Under the pieces are notes generated by a model that saw nothing but the letters and a program-made list of their open reading frames with translations, was not told the DNA's origin and did not search any database. From Granulicella sp. L56 (GTDB taxonomy: Bacteria; Acidobacteriota; Terriglobia; Terriglobales; Acidobacteriaceae), in contig NZ_LMUS01000006.1 of the NCBI RefSeq assembly GCF_009765835.1, positions 248,001-312,000 on the forward strand: DNA of 64,000 bases, written 5' to 3'. This document shows positions 45,130 through 53,922 of the stretch, in pieces (within the stretch, counting starts at the first letter, position 1; each line of letters opens with the position of its first letter). A program made the translations under genes and the position numbers.

Positions 45130-48000
45130 ATGCCAATCATGCGAAGTCTCATCAGTGGAATCCAGGCGCTCTTTCACAAAGAACAGAGAAGCCACGACAT
45201 GGATGAAGAGCTCCAGGCTTTTCAGGAAGCCTCCATGCAGGAAAAGATTCGCCAAGGCATGAGCGATCGGCAAGCCCGACGCGCTGCCCGCGTTGAGATG
45301 GGCAGCACAGAGGCCGTGAAACACAGGGTCAGAGCCTCCGGATGGGAGTCCACCGTCGAAAGCATCTGGCAGGACATCCGCTTCAGCCTGCGGATGATGA
45401 CCAAAAGCCCCGGCTTCACTGCCGTTGCCGTCCTGTCGCTTGCGCTTGGCATTGGGGGTAACACCGCCATCTTTACGCTCATCCATCAGGTTCTCCTCCG
45501 CGATCTCCCCGTGCAAAATCCTCAGCAACTCGTCAGCTTCGGTAATTCCGAGGGCGGAGGCGTCCTCGGCGGCATCGATCTCGGCAGCCATGGCATGTTT
45601 CCCTGGTACTTTGCCCGCCAACTCCAGGCGAACCCCGGCCCCTTCCAGGGCATCGCCGCTTACCTAAGTTTTTCTCAAAGAGTAAGCGTGCATATCTCTG
45701 CGACTAGCAAAGATACCTCCAACAACGCCGCTATCTTCGCTCCCGCTAATCTAGTCTCCGGTAACTATTTCAGCATCATCGGAGCGCAACCATTCCTCGG
45801 CCGCGCCATCACTCCGGCAGACGATGCAACTCCCGGCAGCGGTGCCGTCGTCGTCCTTAGTTACCACTTCTGGCAACAGTCTCTCTCCGGCGATCCCGCC
45901 GTTCTCGGCAAAACAATCACTATCAACAGCACTCCCTTCACCGTCATCGGCGTCATGCCGGAAGCCTTCCACGGGATCAAGCTTGATCTTGAGCCAACCG
46001 AGCTCTGGACACCGATCACGATGCAAACGGTAATCCAGCAAGGTCCCTCTCTACTAACTCCGCAAAATGGTGCCTACTTTCTGCATCTCTTCGGCCGCCT
46101 CAGCCCTGAAGCCGCAACAAACAAAGCCGCCCTTGCGCAAAGCCAGGCTTGGCTCGACCAGCAGATCCGCACCGGCATCCGCGCGAATGAAGGCGCCCCC
46201 ATCTCGCCTGCGCGTCAACAGGAGATCAACCGTGCCACCGTTCCCCTCGTGTCTGCTGCCAACGGAGTCTCCTCCATCCGCAGCCAATATGGAGACTCGC
46301 TGCGAATTCTCATGGCTGTGGTGGGCTTAGTCCTTCTCATCGCCTGCGCCAACCTCGCCAACTTTCTTCTCGCCCGCGGCGCCTCTCGTCAGCGTGAAAT
46401 CGCTACGCGCCTCGCGCTCGGCTCCAGCCACGCACGCATCATCCGGCAATGCCTCATCGAAACAGTGCTTCTCGCCCTCTCAGGCGGTCTTCTTGGATTG
46501 GGCATCGCCTTCGCCACCACTCGCGCTCTTATCGTCTTTTTCAGCCAGGGCAATCCCTACATCGCAATGAGCTCAAAACCGGATCTGACGGTTCTGCTCT
46601 TCACCCTCACAGTCTCTCTTGCGACTGGACTTCTTTTCGGGCTCGCTCCGGCCCTCAACGCCGCACGCACTGGCTCTACAACCACACTTAGCTCCAACAC
46701 ACGCACCGCGCAAAGCAGCGGAGGCAAAGCATCACGCTTCTGGCCCAAGACTCTCGTCACCGCCCAGGTTACGCTGTCGCTGCTTTTACTCGTCGGCGCT
46801 GGCCTCTTTCTTCGTACCCTTCGCAATCTGCAAAATCAGGACTACGGCTTCGAGCGCACCCACCTTCTTCTGGCAAGCTTCAACACTCAGCTTGCCGGCT
46901 ACAAGCCCAGCCAAACTCCCGCTCTTTATCAGACCCTCCTTGAGCACCTCTCCGCTATTCCCGGTGTCCGCTCTGCGGCTCTCTCCGCCACACCGCCAAT
47001 CAGCAGCGGAGCATGGAGTTCGACCATCGAACTCTCCGGATACACTCCGGCACCAAAAGAAGATATGGGTTCTATCCTTAACCGCGTCTCAGGCCGCTAC
47101 TTCGAAACCGCAAACATTCCCATCATCGCCGGACGCCCAATCACTCCGACCGACTCTGCCAGCAGCCTCAAAGTCGCTGTCATTAATCAGGCGATTGCCA
47201 ACCATTTCTTCCCCAAAGGGAACGCTATTGGCCGCTCACTCACCATCGACATCGACACAGTCAAAGGACCCTGGCGCATCGTAGGCATCGCCCGCGATAC
47301 CAAAGTTCGCGGTCCCAGAAACACAGATCCTACGAGGATGACCTACATCCCCTTAGCTCAAATCGAACCCTTCGTACCCGCTCCAGTCGCTTCCTCCGCA
47401 GCTTCATCTGTCAGATCCGGCGGCCCCACACCAACCCCTCCCGAAGAGAATCAAGATCGTTTCGCCGGTACCATCCTCGTCCGCACTACGGGCGATCCGG
47501 CCAAAACCATCGCGAATCTCCGCGCCGCCGTAACAGCAACCGACCCCAACCTCGCGCTGTTCAACATCACCACCATTCACGATCAGGTCTCCACCTTCAT
47601 GACTGACGATGAACTCATCTCTTCGCTCACCGCTATCTTCTCGCTACTCGCTCTGGTGCTTGCCAGTATCGGCCTCTACGGCGTGATGAGCTACAACGTC
47701 GTTCGCCGCACCAACGAGATCGGCATCCGCATCGCGCTCGGCTCGCAGCTCGGCGGCGTGCTCTGGATGATCATGAAAGAGTCGCTTCTCCTGCTCGCCA
47801 TAGGAATCGCCATCGGGGTCCCCGTCACACTTGCCGCTGGCCGTACCATTCAATCGCAGCTCTTCGGCCTGAACGCCACTGACCCGCAGACTATCCTCGC
47901 AGCCATTCTGACAATCTCTGCAGTAACACTCATCGCAGCGTGGCTCCCAGCCCATCGCGCAACCAAGGTTAACCCCGTCGTGGCCCTGCGCTACGAGTAG
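45130..48000 (+). CDS. ADOP-type ABC transporter permease (MacB/FtsX-like)
   Basis: A 956-residue permease. The N-terminal soluble segment (MDEELQAFQEASMQEKIRQGMSDRQARRAARVEMGS) is the ADOP leader. It is followed by two MacB_PCD/FtsX units: helix at about 95-115 (FTAVAVLSLALGIGGNTAIFT), periplasmic domain, three helices (about 395-500), then a second copy (KTLVTAQVTLSLLLLVGAGLFLRTL, periplasmic domain, and the C-terminal helices SLLALVLASIGLYGVMSYNVV etc.). No ATPase is fused, so a separate one is needed. Substrates of ADOPs are unknown; export or lipoprotein and peptide handling is presumed. Confidence 0.92.
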   Translation: MPIMRSLISGIQALFHKEQRSHDMDEELQAFQEASMQEKIRQGMSDRQARRAARVEMGSTEAVKHRVRASGWESTVESIWQDIRFSLRMMTKSPGFTAVAVLSLALGIGGNTAIFTLIHQVLLRDLPVQNPQQLVSFGNSEGGGVLGGIDLGSHGMFPWYFARQLQANPGPFQGIAAYLSFSQRVSVHISATSKDTSNNAAIFAPANLVSGNYFSIIGAQPFLGRAITPADDATPGSGAVVVLSYHFWQQSLSGDPAVLGKTITINSTPFTVIGVMPEAFHGIKLDLEPTELWTPITMQTVIQQGPSLLTPQNGAYFLHLFGRLSPEAATNKAALAQSQAWLDQQIRTGIRANEGAPISPARQQEINRATVPLVSAANGVSSIRSQYGDSLRILMAVVGLVLLIACANLANFLLARGASRQREIATRLALGSSHARIIRQCLIETVLLALSGGLLGLGIAFATTRALIVFFSQGNPYIAMSSKPDLTVLLFTLTVSLATGLLFGLAPALNAARTGSTTTLSSNTRTAQSSGGKASRFWPKTLVTAQVTLSLLLLVGAGLFLRTLRNLQNQDYGFERTHLLLASFNTQLAGYKPSQTPALYQTLLEHLSAIPGVRSAALSATPPISSGAWSSTIELSGYTPAPKEDMGSILNRVSGRYFETANIPIIAGRPITPTDSASSLKVAVINQAIANHFFPKGNAIGRSLTIDIDTVKGPWRIVGIARDTKVRGPRNTDPTRMTYIPLAQIEPFVPAPVASSAASSVRSGGPTPTPPEENQDRFAGTILVRTTGDPAKTIANLRAAVTATDPNLALFNITTIHDQVSTFMTDDELISSLTAIFSLLALVLASIGLYGVMSYNVVRRTNEIGIRIALGSQLGGVLWMIMKESLLLLAIGIAIGVPVTLAAGRTIQSQLFGLNATDPQTILAAILTISAVTLIAAWLPAHRATKVNPVVALRYE

Positions 48001-48010
48001 GCAAAGAAAA

Positions 48011-48041
48011 TGCGCCGCCCCCCGAACGATAGGGCGGCGCA
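48011..48041. terminator. Terminator between convergent permease and rhaI genes
   Basis: TGCGCCGCCC and GGGCGGCGCA form a perfect 10-pair stem with an 11-base loop. On the minus strand it is followed by TTTTCTTT, so it works best for rhaI, but it can also stop the plus-strand permease transcript. Confidence 0.75.
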
Positions 48042-48067
48042 ATCTTCAGATAAAAACTCAGTGCCCG

Positions 48068-49273
48068 TTACGCGTAGCTGGAGACGCTGCGCGCATTCTT
48101 GCTGCCACGCTCGCGCGTCACCTTCTCCACATAGCCGCTCTCGGCCAGCGCCTTCAAAGGATCGGCAGGCAGACCACGTGTAACCCGCCACTCTCGAACC
48201 ATGGGACGTACATCCTGCCAGAACGCCGTGCGGAAGCACTCTTCCGCTTCCACCAGACGACACGAATCCTGCAGCTCTGCCAGCTTCTCCTGATCGATCA
48301 GCGAAGCCTTCGCATAAAGCTCCTGCGCCGTAAGCACCGACTGCACCATCGCTTCGATCTTGCCCTTCAGGTTGTGGCTCTGGTCGATCATGAAGGATAT
48401 CTCCGCACGCTCCGCCGGGCTGGCGCTCACAATCTCATGGAAGATGCGGAACAACTGGTAAGGATCGATCGAGCCCAGCGTCAGGTCGTCATCGGCATAC
48501 TTGCGGTCATTGAAGTGGAACCCGCCAAGCTGCCCCAGTTGCAGCAACCACGCCACAATCTGCTCGATGTTCGTGCCCTGATAGTGGTGGCCCGTATCCA
48601 CCAGCACTTTGGCCTGCGGTCCCGCATCGCGCGCCAGTTCCAGAGCCATGCCCCAGTCCGCGATGTCCGTATGATAGAAAGCAGGCTCAAACGGCTTGTA
48701 CTCCACCAGCATTCGCTGGTCAGGGCCGAGCGCCGCGTGAGTCTTACCCAATACCTCTTGCATCCACTCGATGCGCCGCCGTACGCTCTGCGTCCCCGGA
48801 TAATTCGAGCCGTCCGCAATCCACAACGAGACGTCCTTCGAGCCCAGCACCTTGCCGATCTCCACCGAATCGAGCAAATGCTGCAGCGCAATTCCACGAA
48901 TCTCCGCACTAGGATTCGCAATCGATCCGAACTTGTATTCGGCATCTTGGAAAAGGTTTGGATTGATGCCACCCGACTTCACGCCATACTTCTTTTCCAG
49001 CGCCTGAATCGCCGGAACATCAGCCTTCCCGCCCGGCAGGTCCCACAGCACATGCAGCGCAACCGTCGGGCTTGCTCCCGTCAGCGCATTCACTTGCGAG
49101 GCATCGGCAAACTTCTCTTCCGTCGTCGTGGCCGCTCCACCCTGCACAAACTTTCCAAACCGTGTGCCGGTATTGGCGAACCCCCATGAAGGCACTTCGA
49201 TCCGAAAGCTATCCAGAGCGCTACAAATTTTCTCTGCGTCACGTCCTGCCGTCCCTGCACCGTTCGTCGTCAT
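48068..49273 (-). CDS. rhaI: L-rhamnose isomerase (RhaI type)
   Basis: A 401-residue TIM-barrel isomerase converting L-rhamnose to L-rhamnulose. Motifs of the rhizobial/Pseudomonas-like type: FRIEVPSWGFANTGTRFGKF, LHVLWDLPGGKADVPAIQALEKKYGVKSGGINPNLFQ, VSLWIADGSNYPGTQSVRRRIEW, VEYKPFEPAFYHTDIADWG, VLVDTGHHYQGTNIEQIVAWL and FHFNDRKYADDDLTLGSIDP. Metal-binding Glu, Asp and His residues lie in these. It provides the substrate for RhaB. Confidence 0.94.
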   Translation of the reverse strand: MTTNGAGTAGRDAEKICSALDSFRIEVPSWGFANTGTRFGKFVQGGAATTTEEKFADASQVNALTGASPTVALHVLWDLPGGKADVPAIQALEKKYGVKSGGINPNLFQDAEYKFGSIANPSAEIRGIALQHLLDSVEIGKVLGSKDVSLWIADGSNYPGTQSVRRRIEWMQEVLGKTHAALGPDQRMLVEYKPFEPAFYHTDIADWGMALELARDAGPQAKVLVDTGHHYQGTNIEQIVAWLLQLGQLGGFHFNDRKYADDDLTLGSIDPYQLFRIFHEIVSASPAERAEISFMIDQSHNLKGKIEAMVQSVLTAQELYAKASLIDQEKLAELQDSCRLVEAEECFRTAFWQDVRPMVREWRVTRGLPADPLKALAESGYVEKVTRERGSKNARSVSSYA

Positions 49274-49309
49274 TGCAAATTCCCCTCAATCCAGCAGTTT
49301 CTAAAGATA

Positions 49310-49329
49310 GAAATATACTCCCTATTGAA
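49310..49329 (-). promoter_or_regulatory. Candidate rhamnose operator upstream of rhaI
   Basis: GAAATATACTCCCTATTGAA on the plus strand; on the coding strand it reads TTCAATAGGGAGTATATTTC. It matches 52497-52516 in 19 of 20 positions. It is 37 bases before the rhaI start. A separate 8-bp palindrome AAAGATTTTCAAATCTTT lies at about 49369-49386. Confidence 0.55.
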
Positions 49330-49487
49330 ACACACAAAGATTGAACCATCCCCGCACCATTTGTCAAAAAGATTTTCAAATCTTTGTATCTCGTTAAAAA
49401 GTGCATAGCCTATGGAAAGATCGATATGGGCAACCACCGCGAACTGGTACGACATCCCCGCTCGAACAGAATGACGATATGGCCATC

Positions 49488-49510
49488 TCATCCTGAGCGT
49501 AGCCGAAGGA
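49488..49510. repeat. Dispersed repeat TCATCCTGAGCGTAGCCGAA
   Basis: This short sequence (continuing GGA) is one I know as a frequently scattered intergenic repeat in bacterial genomes of this kind. Only one copy is in the window, so the repeat status rests on outside knowledge. Confidence 0.3.
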
Positions 49511-49601
49511 GGTTCTCCCCTTAGTGCTCATTTGGTCTTGCCGTTCGTTGTCTCTCAAACGGTACCCTCACCCTCCTGAGATCTACCTGTGGACGGACCT
49601 C

Positions 49602-50276
49602 TTATACGATCAGGATCACATCCAGATGCCTCGGTCCATGCACGCCCTTAATCCGAGTCATCTCAATATCTGCCGTAGCCGAAGGCCCCGAAAAAAAAGT
49701 CGTCGTCAACTTCGCTGTCTCGTGTAGACGGTCCATCGCCTGTGGTATCGTTTCGACCACATCGGCGGCATTCACAATGCAGAGGTGATAATCCGGCACC
49801 AACGTCACCGCGCGCCGTCCCTGCCCCGGCACATTCTGCAGGATCACTGTCCCGGTTACGGCAATCGCGACGGTCGAGCCAGTCATCACCCCATCGAAAG
49901 CATCCAGCGCCGTCGAGCTCATGCCGTCGTCCCTCACAAACTCAAAGCCCGCAGGAAGCCACTCTGCTGCAAGCCCAGCCGGAACCACCAACCGCCGCTT
50001 CCCTCGCGCTGCAAGCATCTTCGCGACAGCATCGGCCACGTCGCAATACCCCACGCGGACCACATGCGCGTCATAGTCCCGTAACCGGTCTTCAAGCAGT
50101 TCCAACAGCGACTTCGGCTCCAACACTGCGCTGCGTCGATACTCTCGCGCCACACGGCTCCACGCAGTTCCTGCAGTCTCGGTATCCGAAGTCCCACCTT
50201 TAGCCACACGAATACGCCGCAAAACCTCAGCCCGCGCCGTACCGGAGTTAGTAGCAACCATCATCTCAGTTCCCAT
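49602..50276 (-). CDS. lutC: Lactate utilization protein C (LUD domain)
   Basis: A 224-residue LUD-domain protein, third subunit of the iron-sulfur L-lactate oxidase system. Motifs: RRLVVPAGLAAEWLP, GVMTGSTVAIAVTGTVIL, LVPDYHLCIVNAADVV and the terminal FFSGPSATADIEMTRIKGVHGPRHLDVILI. Its start overlaps the end of lutB by 11 bases. It completes an operon lutA-lutB-lutC. Confidence 0.94.
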   Translation of the reverse strand: MGTEMMVATNSGTARAEVLRRIRVAKGGTSDTETAGTAWSRVAREYRRSAVLEPKSLLELLEDRLRDYDAHVVRVGYCDVADAVAKMLAARGKRRLVVPAGLAAEWLPAGFEFVRDDGMSSTALDAFDGVMTGSTVAIAVTGTVILQNVPGQGRRAVTLVPDYHLCIVNAADVVETIPQAMDRLHETAKLTTTFFSGPSATADIEMTRIKGVHGPRHLDVILIV

Positions 50277-51723
50277 TCGTCCTCCGCTTCTCCCACCAAT
50301 CGCGGAAGGTCTCTTCCGGCATCTCCTGCAGGTCCCTTACCTGCGTCCAGCCGCCCAGCATCCCTGGCAGCCAGCCTATCCAGCCCACACCTCGCCCGTC
50401 CTTGCGCACCAGCGGAGTCTCCGCAATGCGCCCCAGCCGCTGCGCCGCCCGAAAACGTCGCTCGCTCTTGAAGATCATCGCCATGGCCTTCATGGCCCCA
50501 GCTTCGACATCGAACAAGCCCGCAATCCCCGCCGTATTCTGCTTCACCACCTTGTTCCGCAGATGAATCAGCACCTCGGGAATATTGATCTTCACCGGAC
50601 ACACTTCGTAGCAGGCCCCGCACAGCGACGATGCAAACGGAAGGCTCTGCGCATAGTGCATCTCCTGCAACTGCGGCGTCAGAATCGCGCCAATCGGTCC
50701 GGCATACACGCTCCCGTAAGCCTGTCCGCCCGTCTGCCGATAGACAGGGCAGGCATTCTGGCAAGCTCCGCAGCGAATGCAGTTCAGCGTCTGCCGGCCT
50801 TCCTTGTCCGCCAGAATCTCCGTCCGCGCATTGTCCATCAGCACTACATGAAATGCGCGCGGCCCATCGCCTTCCTTCACTCCGGTCCAGATCGAGTTGT
50901 ACGGATTCATCCGCTCGCCGGTGGCCGAGCGTGGCAATAACTGCAACACCACCTCAAGGTCCTGAAACCGCGGTAGCACTTTATCGATTCCCACAATCGT
51001 AATCAGCGTCTCCGGCAGCGTCAGGCACATGCGTCCATTGCCCTCGCTTTCGACGATGCAAACCCCTCCTGTCTCCGCGATCAGGAAATTAGCGCCGCTC
51101 ACTCCCGTCTTCACCCGCAAAAATTTCTCTCGCAAAAACATACGAGCGGCATCGGCCAAATCCTGCGGGGTCTCACCCAACTCCGGCAGATTCATTTTCC
51201 TCTGAAAGATCTCGCGAATCTGCTGCCGGTTCTTATGCAGCGCCGGAACCACAATATGCGAAGGCTGGTCTTCCCCTAGCTGAATAATCAACTCAGCCAG
51301 GTCGGTCTCATAGGCGTGAATCCCCGCCGCCGCCAGCGCATCATTCAGATGAATCTCTTCCGTAGTCATCGACTTGATCTTGATGACCTCATCCGAGCCG
51401 CTCGCCTTCACCAGCGCAGTAACAATTCTCTTCGCCTCTTCCGCATCGCGAGCCCAGTGCACGACACCACCCGCTCGCGTGCAGTTCTCCTCAAACTGCT
51501 CCAGGTAGAAATCCAGATGCTCCATAGTGTGCTGGCGAATCTGCCTGCCTGCCTCGCGCAACTGCTGCCAATCCGGCATCTCGCCCACGACGCGCGCTCG
51601 CTTGGACTGAATCACGTCTGTGGCATGGCGAACGTTCTTCCGCATCTGCGTGTCACCCAGCGCAGCCTTCGCTGCCATCGGGAATACAGGCGACGTCTTC
51701 GGATCTAACGCAACTCCGCTCAC
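50266..51723 (-). CDS. lutB: Lactate utilization protein B (iron-sulfur protein)
   Basis: A 485-residue protein with an LUD domain (SMTTEEIHLNDALAAAGIHAYETDLAELIIQ, TGVSGANFLIAETGGVCIVESEGNG) and two 4Fe-4S clusters (NCIRCGACQNACPVYRQTGGQ and LCGACYEVCPVKINIPEVL). It oxidises L-lactate to pyruvate together with LutA and LutC. It overlaps lutA by ATGA. Confidence 0.95.
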   Translation of the reverse strand: MSGVALDPKTSPVFPMAAKAALGDTQMRKNVRHATDVIQSKRARVVGEMPDWQQLREAGRQIRQHTMEHLDFYLEQFEENCTRAGGVVHWARDAEEAKRIVTALVKASGSDEVIKIKSMTTEEIHLNDALAAAGIHAYETDLAELIIQLGEDQPSHIVVPALHKNRQQIREIFQRKMNLPELGETPQDLADAARMFLREKFLRVKTGVSGANFLIAETGGVCIVESEGNGRMCLTLPETLITIVGIDKVLPRFQDLEVVLQLLPRSATGERMNPYNSIWTGVKEGDGPRAFHVVLMDNARTEILADKEGRQTLNCIRCGACQNACPVYRQTGGQAYGSVYAGPIGAILTPQLQEMHYAQSLPFASSLCGACYEVCPVKINIPEVLIHLRNKVVKQNTAGIAGLFDVEAGAMKAMAMIFKSERRFRAAQRLGRIAETPLVRKDGRGVGWIGWLPGMLGGWTQVRDLQEMPEETFRDWWEKRRTNGN

Positions 51724-52460
51724 CGTGTCACCCCTTCATCCCCGGCCAATATCTCCGCCAGATGCACCGTCTTCACTCCGGTCCGCTGTCGATGCAGCGC
51801 TCCCTGAATATGCATCAGGCAGCTATTATCGCAAGCCGTACAAGCTTCCGCGCCCGTATTCAACACCGCCGTCGTCTTCTCCGAAAGCATCGCGCTCGAA
51901 ACATCCGCATTCTTTATGGCAAACGTTCCGCCAAAGCCGCAGCACTGTTCCAGTCCTTCCAGCGGAACCAGATCGATTCCCCGCACCGCCTTCAGCAGAC
52001 GCAGCGGCCCGTCTCCCAGCTCAAGATTCCGCAACCCGTGACAGCTCGCGTGATAGGTCACCCGGTGCGGATAATAGGCTCCCACATCCTCCAGCCCCAA
52101 CCCCCGCGTCAAGAACTCCGAGAACTCGAACACCCGAGGCAACAGCTCTTCGACATCCGCAATCAGCTTCGCATCGCCAATCTCCGCGGCCATCTTCGGA
52201 TAGTGGTCCTTCATCATCGCCACGCAGCTCGAAGACGGCACCACCACCGCCTCGGCCCCGCGAAACTGGTCGACAAACCGCTGCACCAGCGGCATGGCTT
52301 CTGCCTGATAGCCGGTGTTATAGTGCATCTGCCCGCAGCAGGTCTGCCCGGCAGGAAACTCAACCGTATGCCCCAGCCGTTCCAGCACCTTCACCACGGA
52401 TTTGCCCGTCTCAGGAAACAGCGTGTCGTTGTAGCAGGTAATGAATAAGGAAACTCGCAG
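51720..52460 (-). CDS. lutA: Lactate utilization protein A (CCG-domain)
   Basis: About 246 residues with two CCG domains (PAGQTCCGQMHYNTGY, LEQCCGFGGTFAIKNADVS, EACTACDNSCLMHIQG) that bind an iron-sulfur cluster. No ATG lies in frame near the conserved N-terminus VSLFITCYNDTLFPETGKSV. A CTG at 52460 would give exactly that N-terminus (M-R-V-S-L-F) and has GGAGG 7 bases upstream; a TTG at 52466 is too close to the ribosome site. I therefore place the start at CTG, with the TTG as alternative. Confidence 0.9.
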   Translation of the reverse strand: MRVSLFITCYNDTLFPETGKSVVKVLERLGHTVEFPAGQTCCGQMHYNTGYQAEAMPLVQRFVDQFRGAEAVVVPSSSCVAMMKDHYPKMAAEIGDAKLIADVEELLPRVFEFSEFLTRGLGLEDVGAYYPHRVTYHASCHGLRNLELGDGPLRLLKAVRGIDLVPLEGLEQCCGFGGTFAIKNADVSSAMLSEKTTAVLNTGAEACTACDNSCLMHIQGALHRQRTGVKTVHLAEILAGDEGVTR

Positions 52461-52593
52461 AGCCAAACCTCCAGCCGCACCGGCCAGCGCATTAAATTCA
52501 ATAGAGAGTATATTTCCCCAACGCAAATCGCGTCAGGTAGGATAGTACCCGGCACAGCACCATCACTATCATTGCACCATCAACGAGGCCTGC
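52461..52593. promoter_or_regulatory. Divergent lutA-rhaT control region with candidate operator
   Basis: TTCAATAGAGAGTATATTTC at 52497-52516 (plus strand) matches the rhaI upstream motif in 19 of 20 bases and can serve both lutABC (minus) and rhaT (plus). No confident -35/-10 boxes. Confidence 0.55.
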
Positions 52594-53787
52594 GTGGGAA
52601 CCAATCCGTTTATCGGCGTCATTTATCACTGGATCGGCGGCTTCGCCTCCGCCACCAACTTCATCCCCTTCCGCGCCATCAAGCGCTGGTCGTGGGAGAT
52701 CTACTGGCTCATCCAGGGCTTTGCCGCCTGGATCGTCGCGCCCGTCGTCCTCGCCTACATCTTCGTGCCCAACCTCGCGGGCATCCTGCACACCGCCTAC
52801 GCGACTCATCCATCCGATTGCCGCTACGCCTTCCTCTTCGGCGCACTCTGGGGAATCGGCGGCCTCACCTTCGGGCTTGCCATCCGCTACCTCGGCATTG
52901 CCCTCGGCTACGCCATCGCACTTGGCCTTTGCACCGCCTTCGGCACACTGATCCCACCGATCTACACCGGCCAGATCACCACCATCATGCACGAAGGTTC
53001 CGGCCAGATCATCCTTCTCGGTGTCGCCATCTGCCTCATCGCCGTAGCCGTCAACGGAGCCGCAGGCTGGTCGAAAGAGCAGGAGACCACCCCTGAGGAG
53101 AAGGCCGAAGCGGGCGAGTCCGACTTCTCCTTCGGCAAGGGCATCGCCGTCGCCATCTTCGCCGGCATCATGAGCAGCTTCTTCGCCTTCGGCCTCGCCG
53201 CCGGCAAGCCTATCGGCGACATCGCCAAGGTTCAGCTCCTCGCCAACCATCGCCTCGACCTCTGGCAGAATCTTCCCATCCTCATCGTCGTTCTCTGGGG
53301 AGGCTTCCTCACCAACTTCATCTGGTCCGCCATCCTCATCATCAAGAACAGCTCCATCAAGCAGTTCGTCGGCGCCCCCGGCAACAATCCTATGCGCGCC
53401 TCGCACTCCTCCGGCGACACGCTCGTTGACTTCGATCCGCTCGACGCCTCCACCTACGACCGCCTCGCCCCCAAAACCCTGGTCGCCAACTACCTCTTCG
53501 CCGCCATGGCCGGAGTCATCTGGTACTTCCAGTTCTTCTTCTACTCCATGGGCCAGACCAAGATGGGCAAATACGATTTCTCCAGTTGGACCCTGCACAT
53601 GGCCTCGATCATCATCTTCGCCACGCTATGGGGCCTGGCCCTCAAAGAATGGCGAGGCACCAGCAACCGCACGAAGTGGCTGGTAGCCATTGGCCTCTTT
53701 CTCCTCGTCGGCTCAACGGTAGTCGTAGGCTACGGCAACTATCTCAAAGCTACGCAGGATGCAGTGACAGCCGCCATGCTCCACTAA
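52594..53787 (+). CDS. rhaT: L-rhamnose/proton symporter
   Basis: A 397-residue protein with about ten membrane helices and strong RhaT features: GVIYHWIGGFASATNFIPFRAIKRWSWEIYWLIQGFAAWI, LFGALWGIGGLTFGLAIRYLGIALGYAIALGLCTAFGTLIPP, GIMSSFFAFGLAAG, YFQFFFYSMGQTKMG. It imports L-rhamnose at the inner membrane. The start is GTG at 52594 with GAGG 5-6 bases upstream; no ATG is available in frame before it. Confidence 0.94.
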   Translation: MGTNPFIGVIYHWIGGFASATNFIPFRAIKRWSWEIYWLIQGFAAWIVAPVVLAYIFVPNLAGILHTAYATHPSDCRYAFLFGALWGIGGLTFGLAIRYLGIALGYAIALGLCTAFGTLIPPIYTGQITTIMHEGSGQIILLGVAICLIAVAVNGAAGWSKEQETTPEEKAEAGESDFSFGKGIAVAIFAGIMSSFFAFGLAAGKPIGDIAKVQLLANHRLDLWQNLPILIVVLWGGFLTNFIWSAILIIKNSSIKQFVGAPGNNPMRASHSSGDTLVDFDPLDASTYDRLAPKTLVANYLFAAMAGVIWYFQFFFYSMGQTKMGKYDFSSWTLHMASIIIFATLWGLALKEWRGTSNRTKWLVAIGLFLLVGSTVVVGYGNYLKATQDAVTAAMLH

Positions 53788-53821
53788 CAATCGTCTTCTC
53801 TCAACCAAATCGCAAAAACTC

Positions 53822-53860
53822 GGGTGCCCCATCCTTTGCAGCTTCACCGCAAGGGTGGGA
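53822..53860. repeat. Dispersed GGGTGCCCCAT repeat, copy 1
   Basis: GGGTGCCCCATCCTTTGC ... GCAAGGGTGGG can fold into an imperfect hairpin. It shares the first 11 bases with 54751-54782. This resembles REP-like intergenic repeats typical of Terriglobales genomes. Confidence 0.45.
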
Positions 53861-53922
53861 AGTAGGCTTTTACTGAACCTACCGCCCAATACCCATCCGT
53901 GATACCGTCGCAAAAAGCAGCC

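Noticed and set aside
52498..53598. 366-codon minus-strand frame opposite rhaT
   Set aside because: Gly/Glu/Asp-rich antisense shadow of the transporter gene, no domain.
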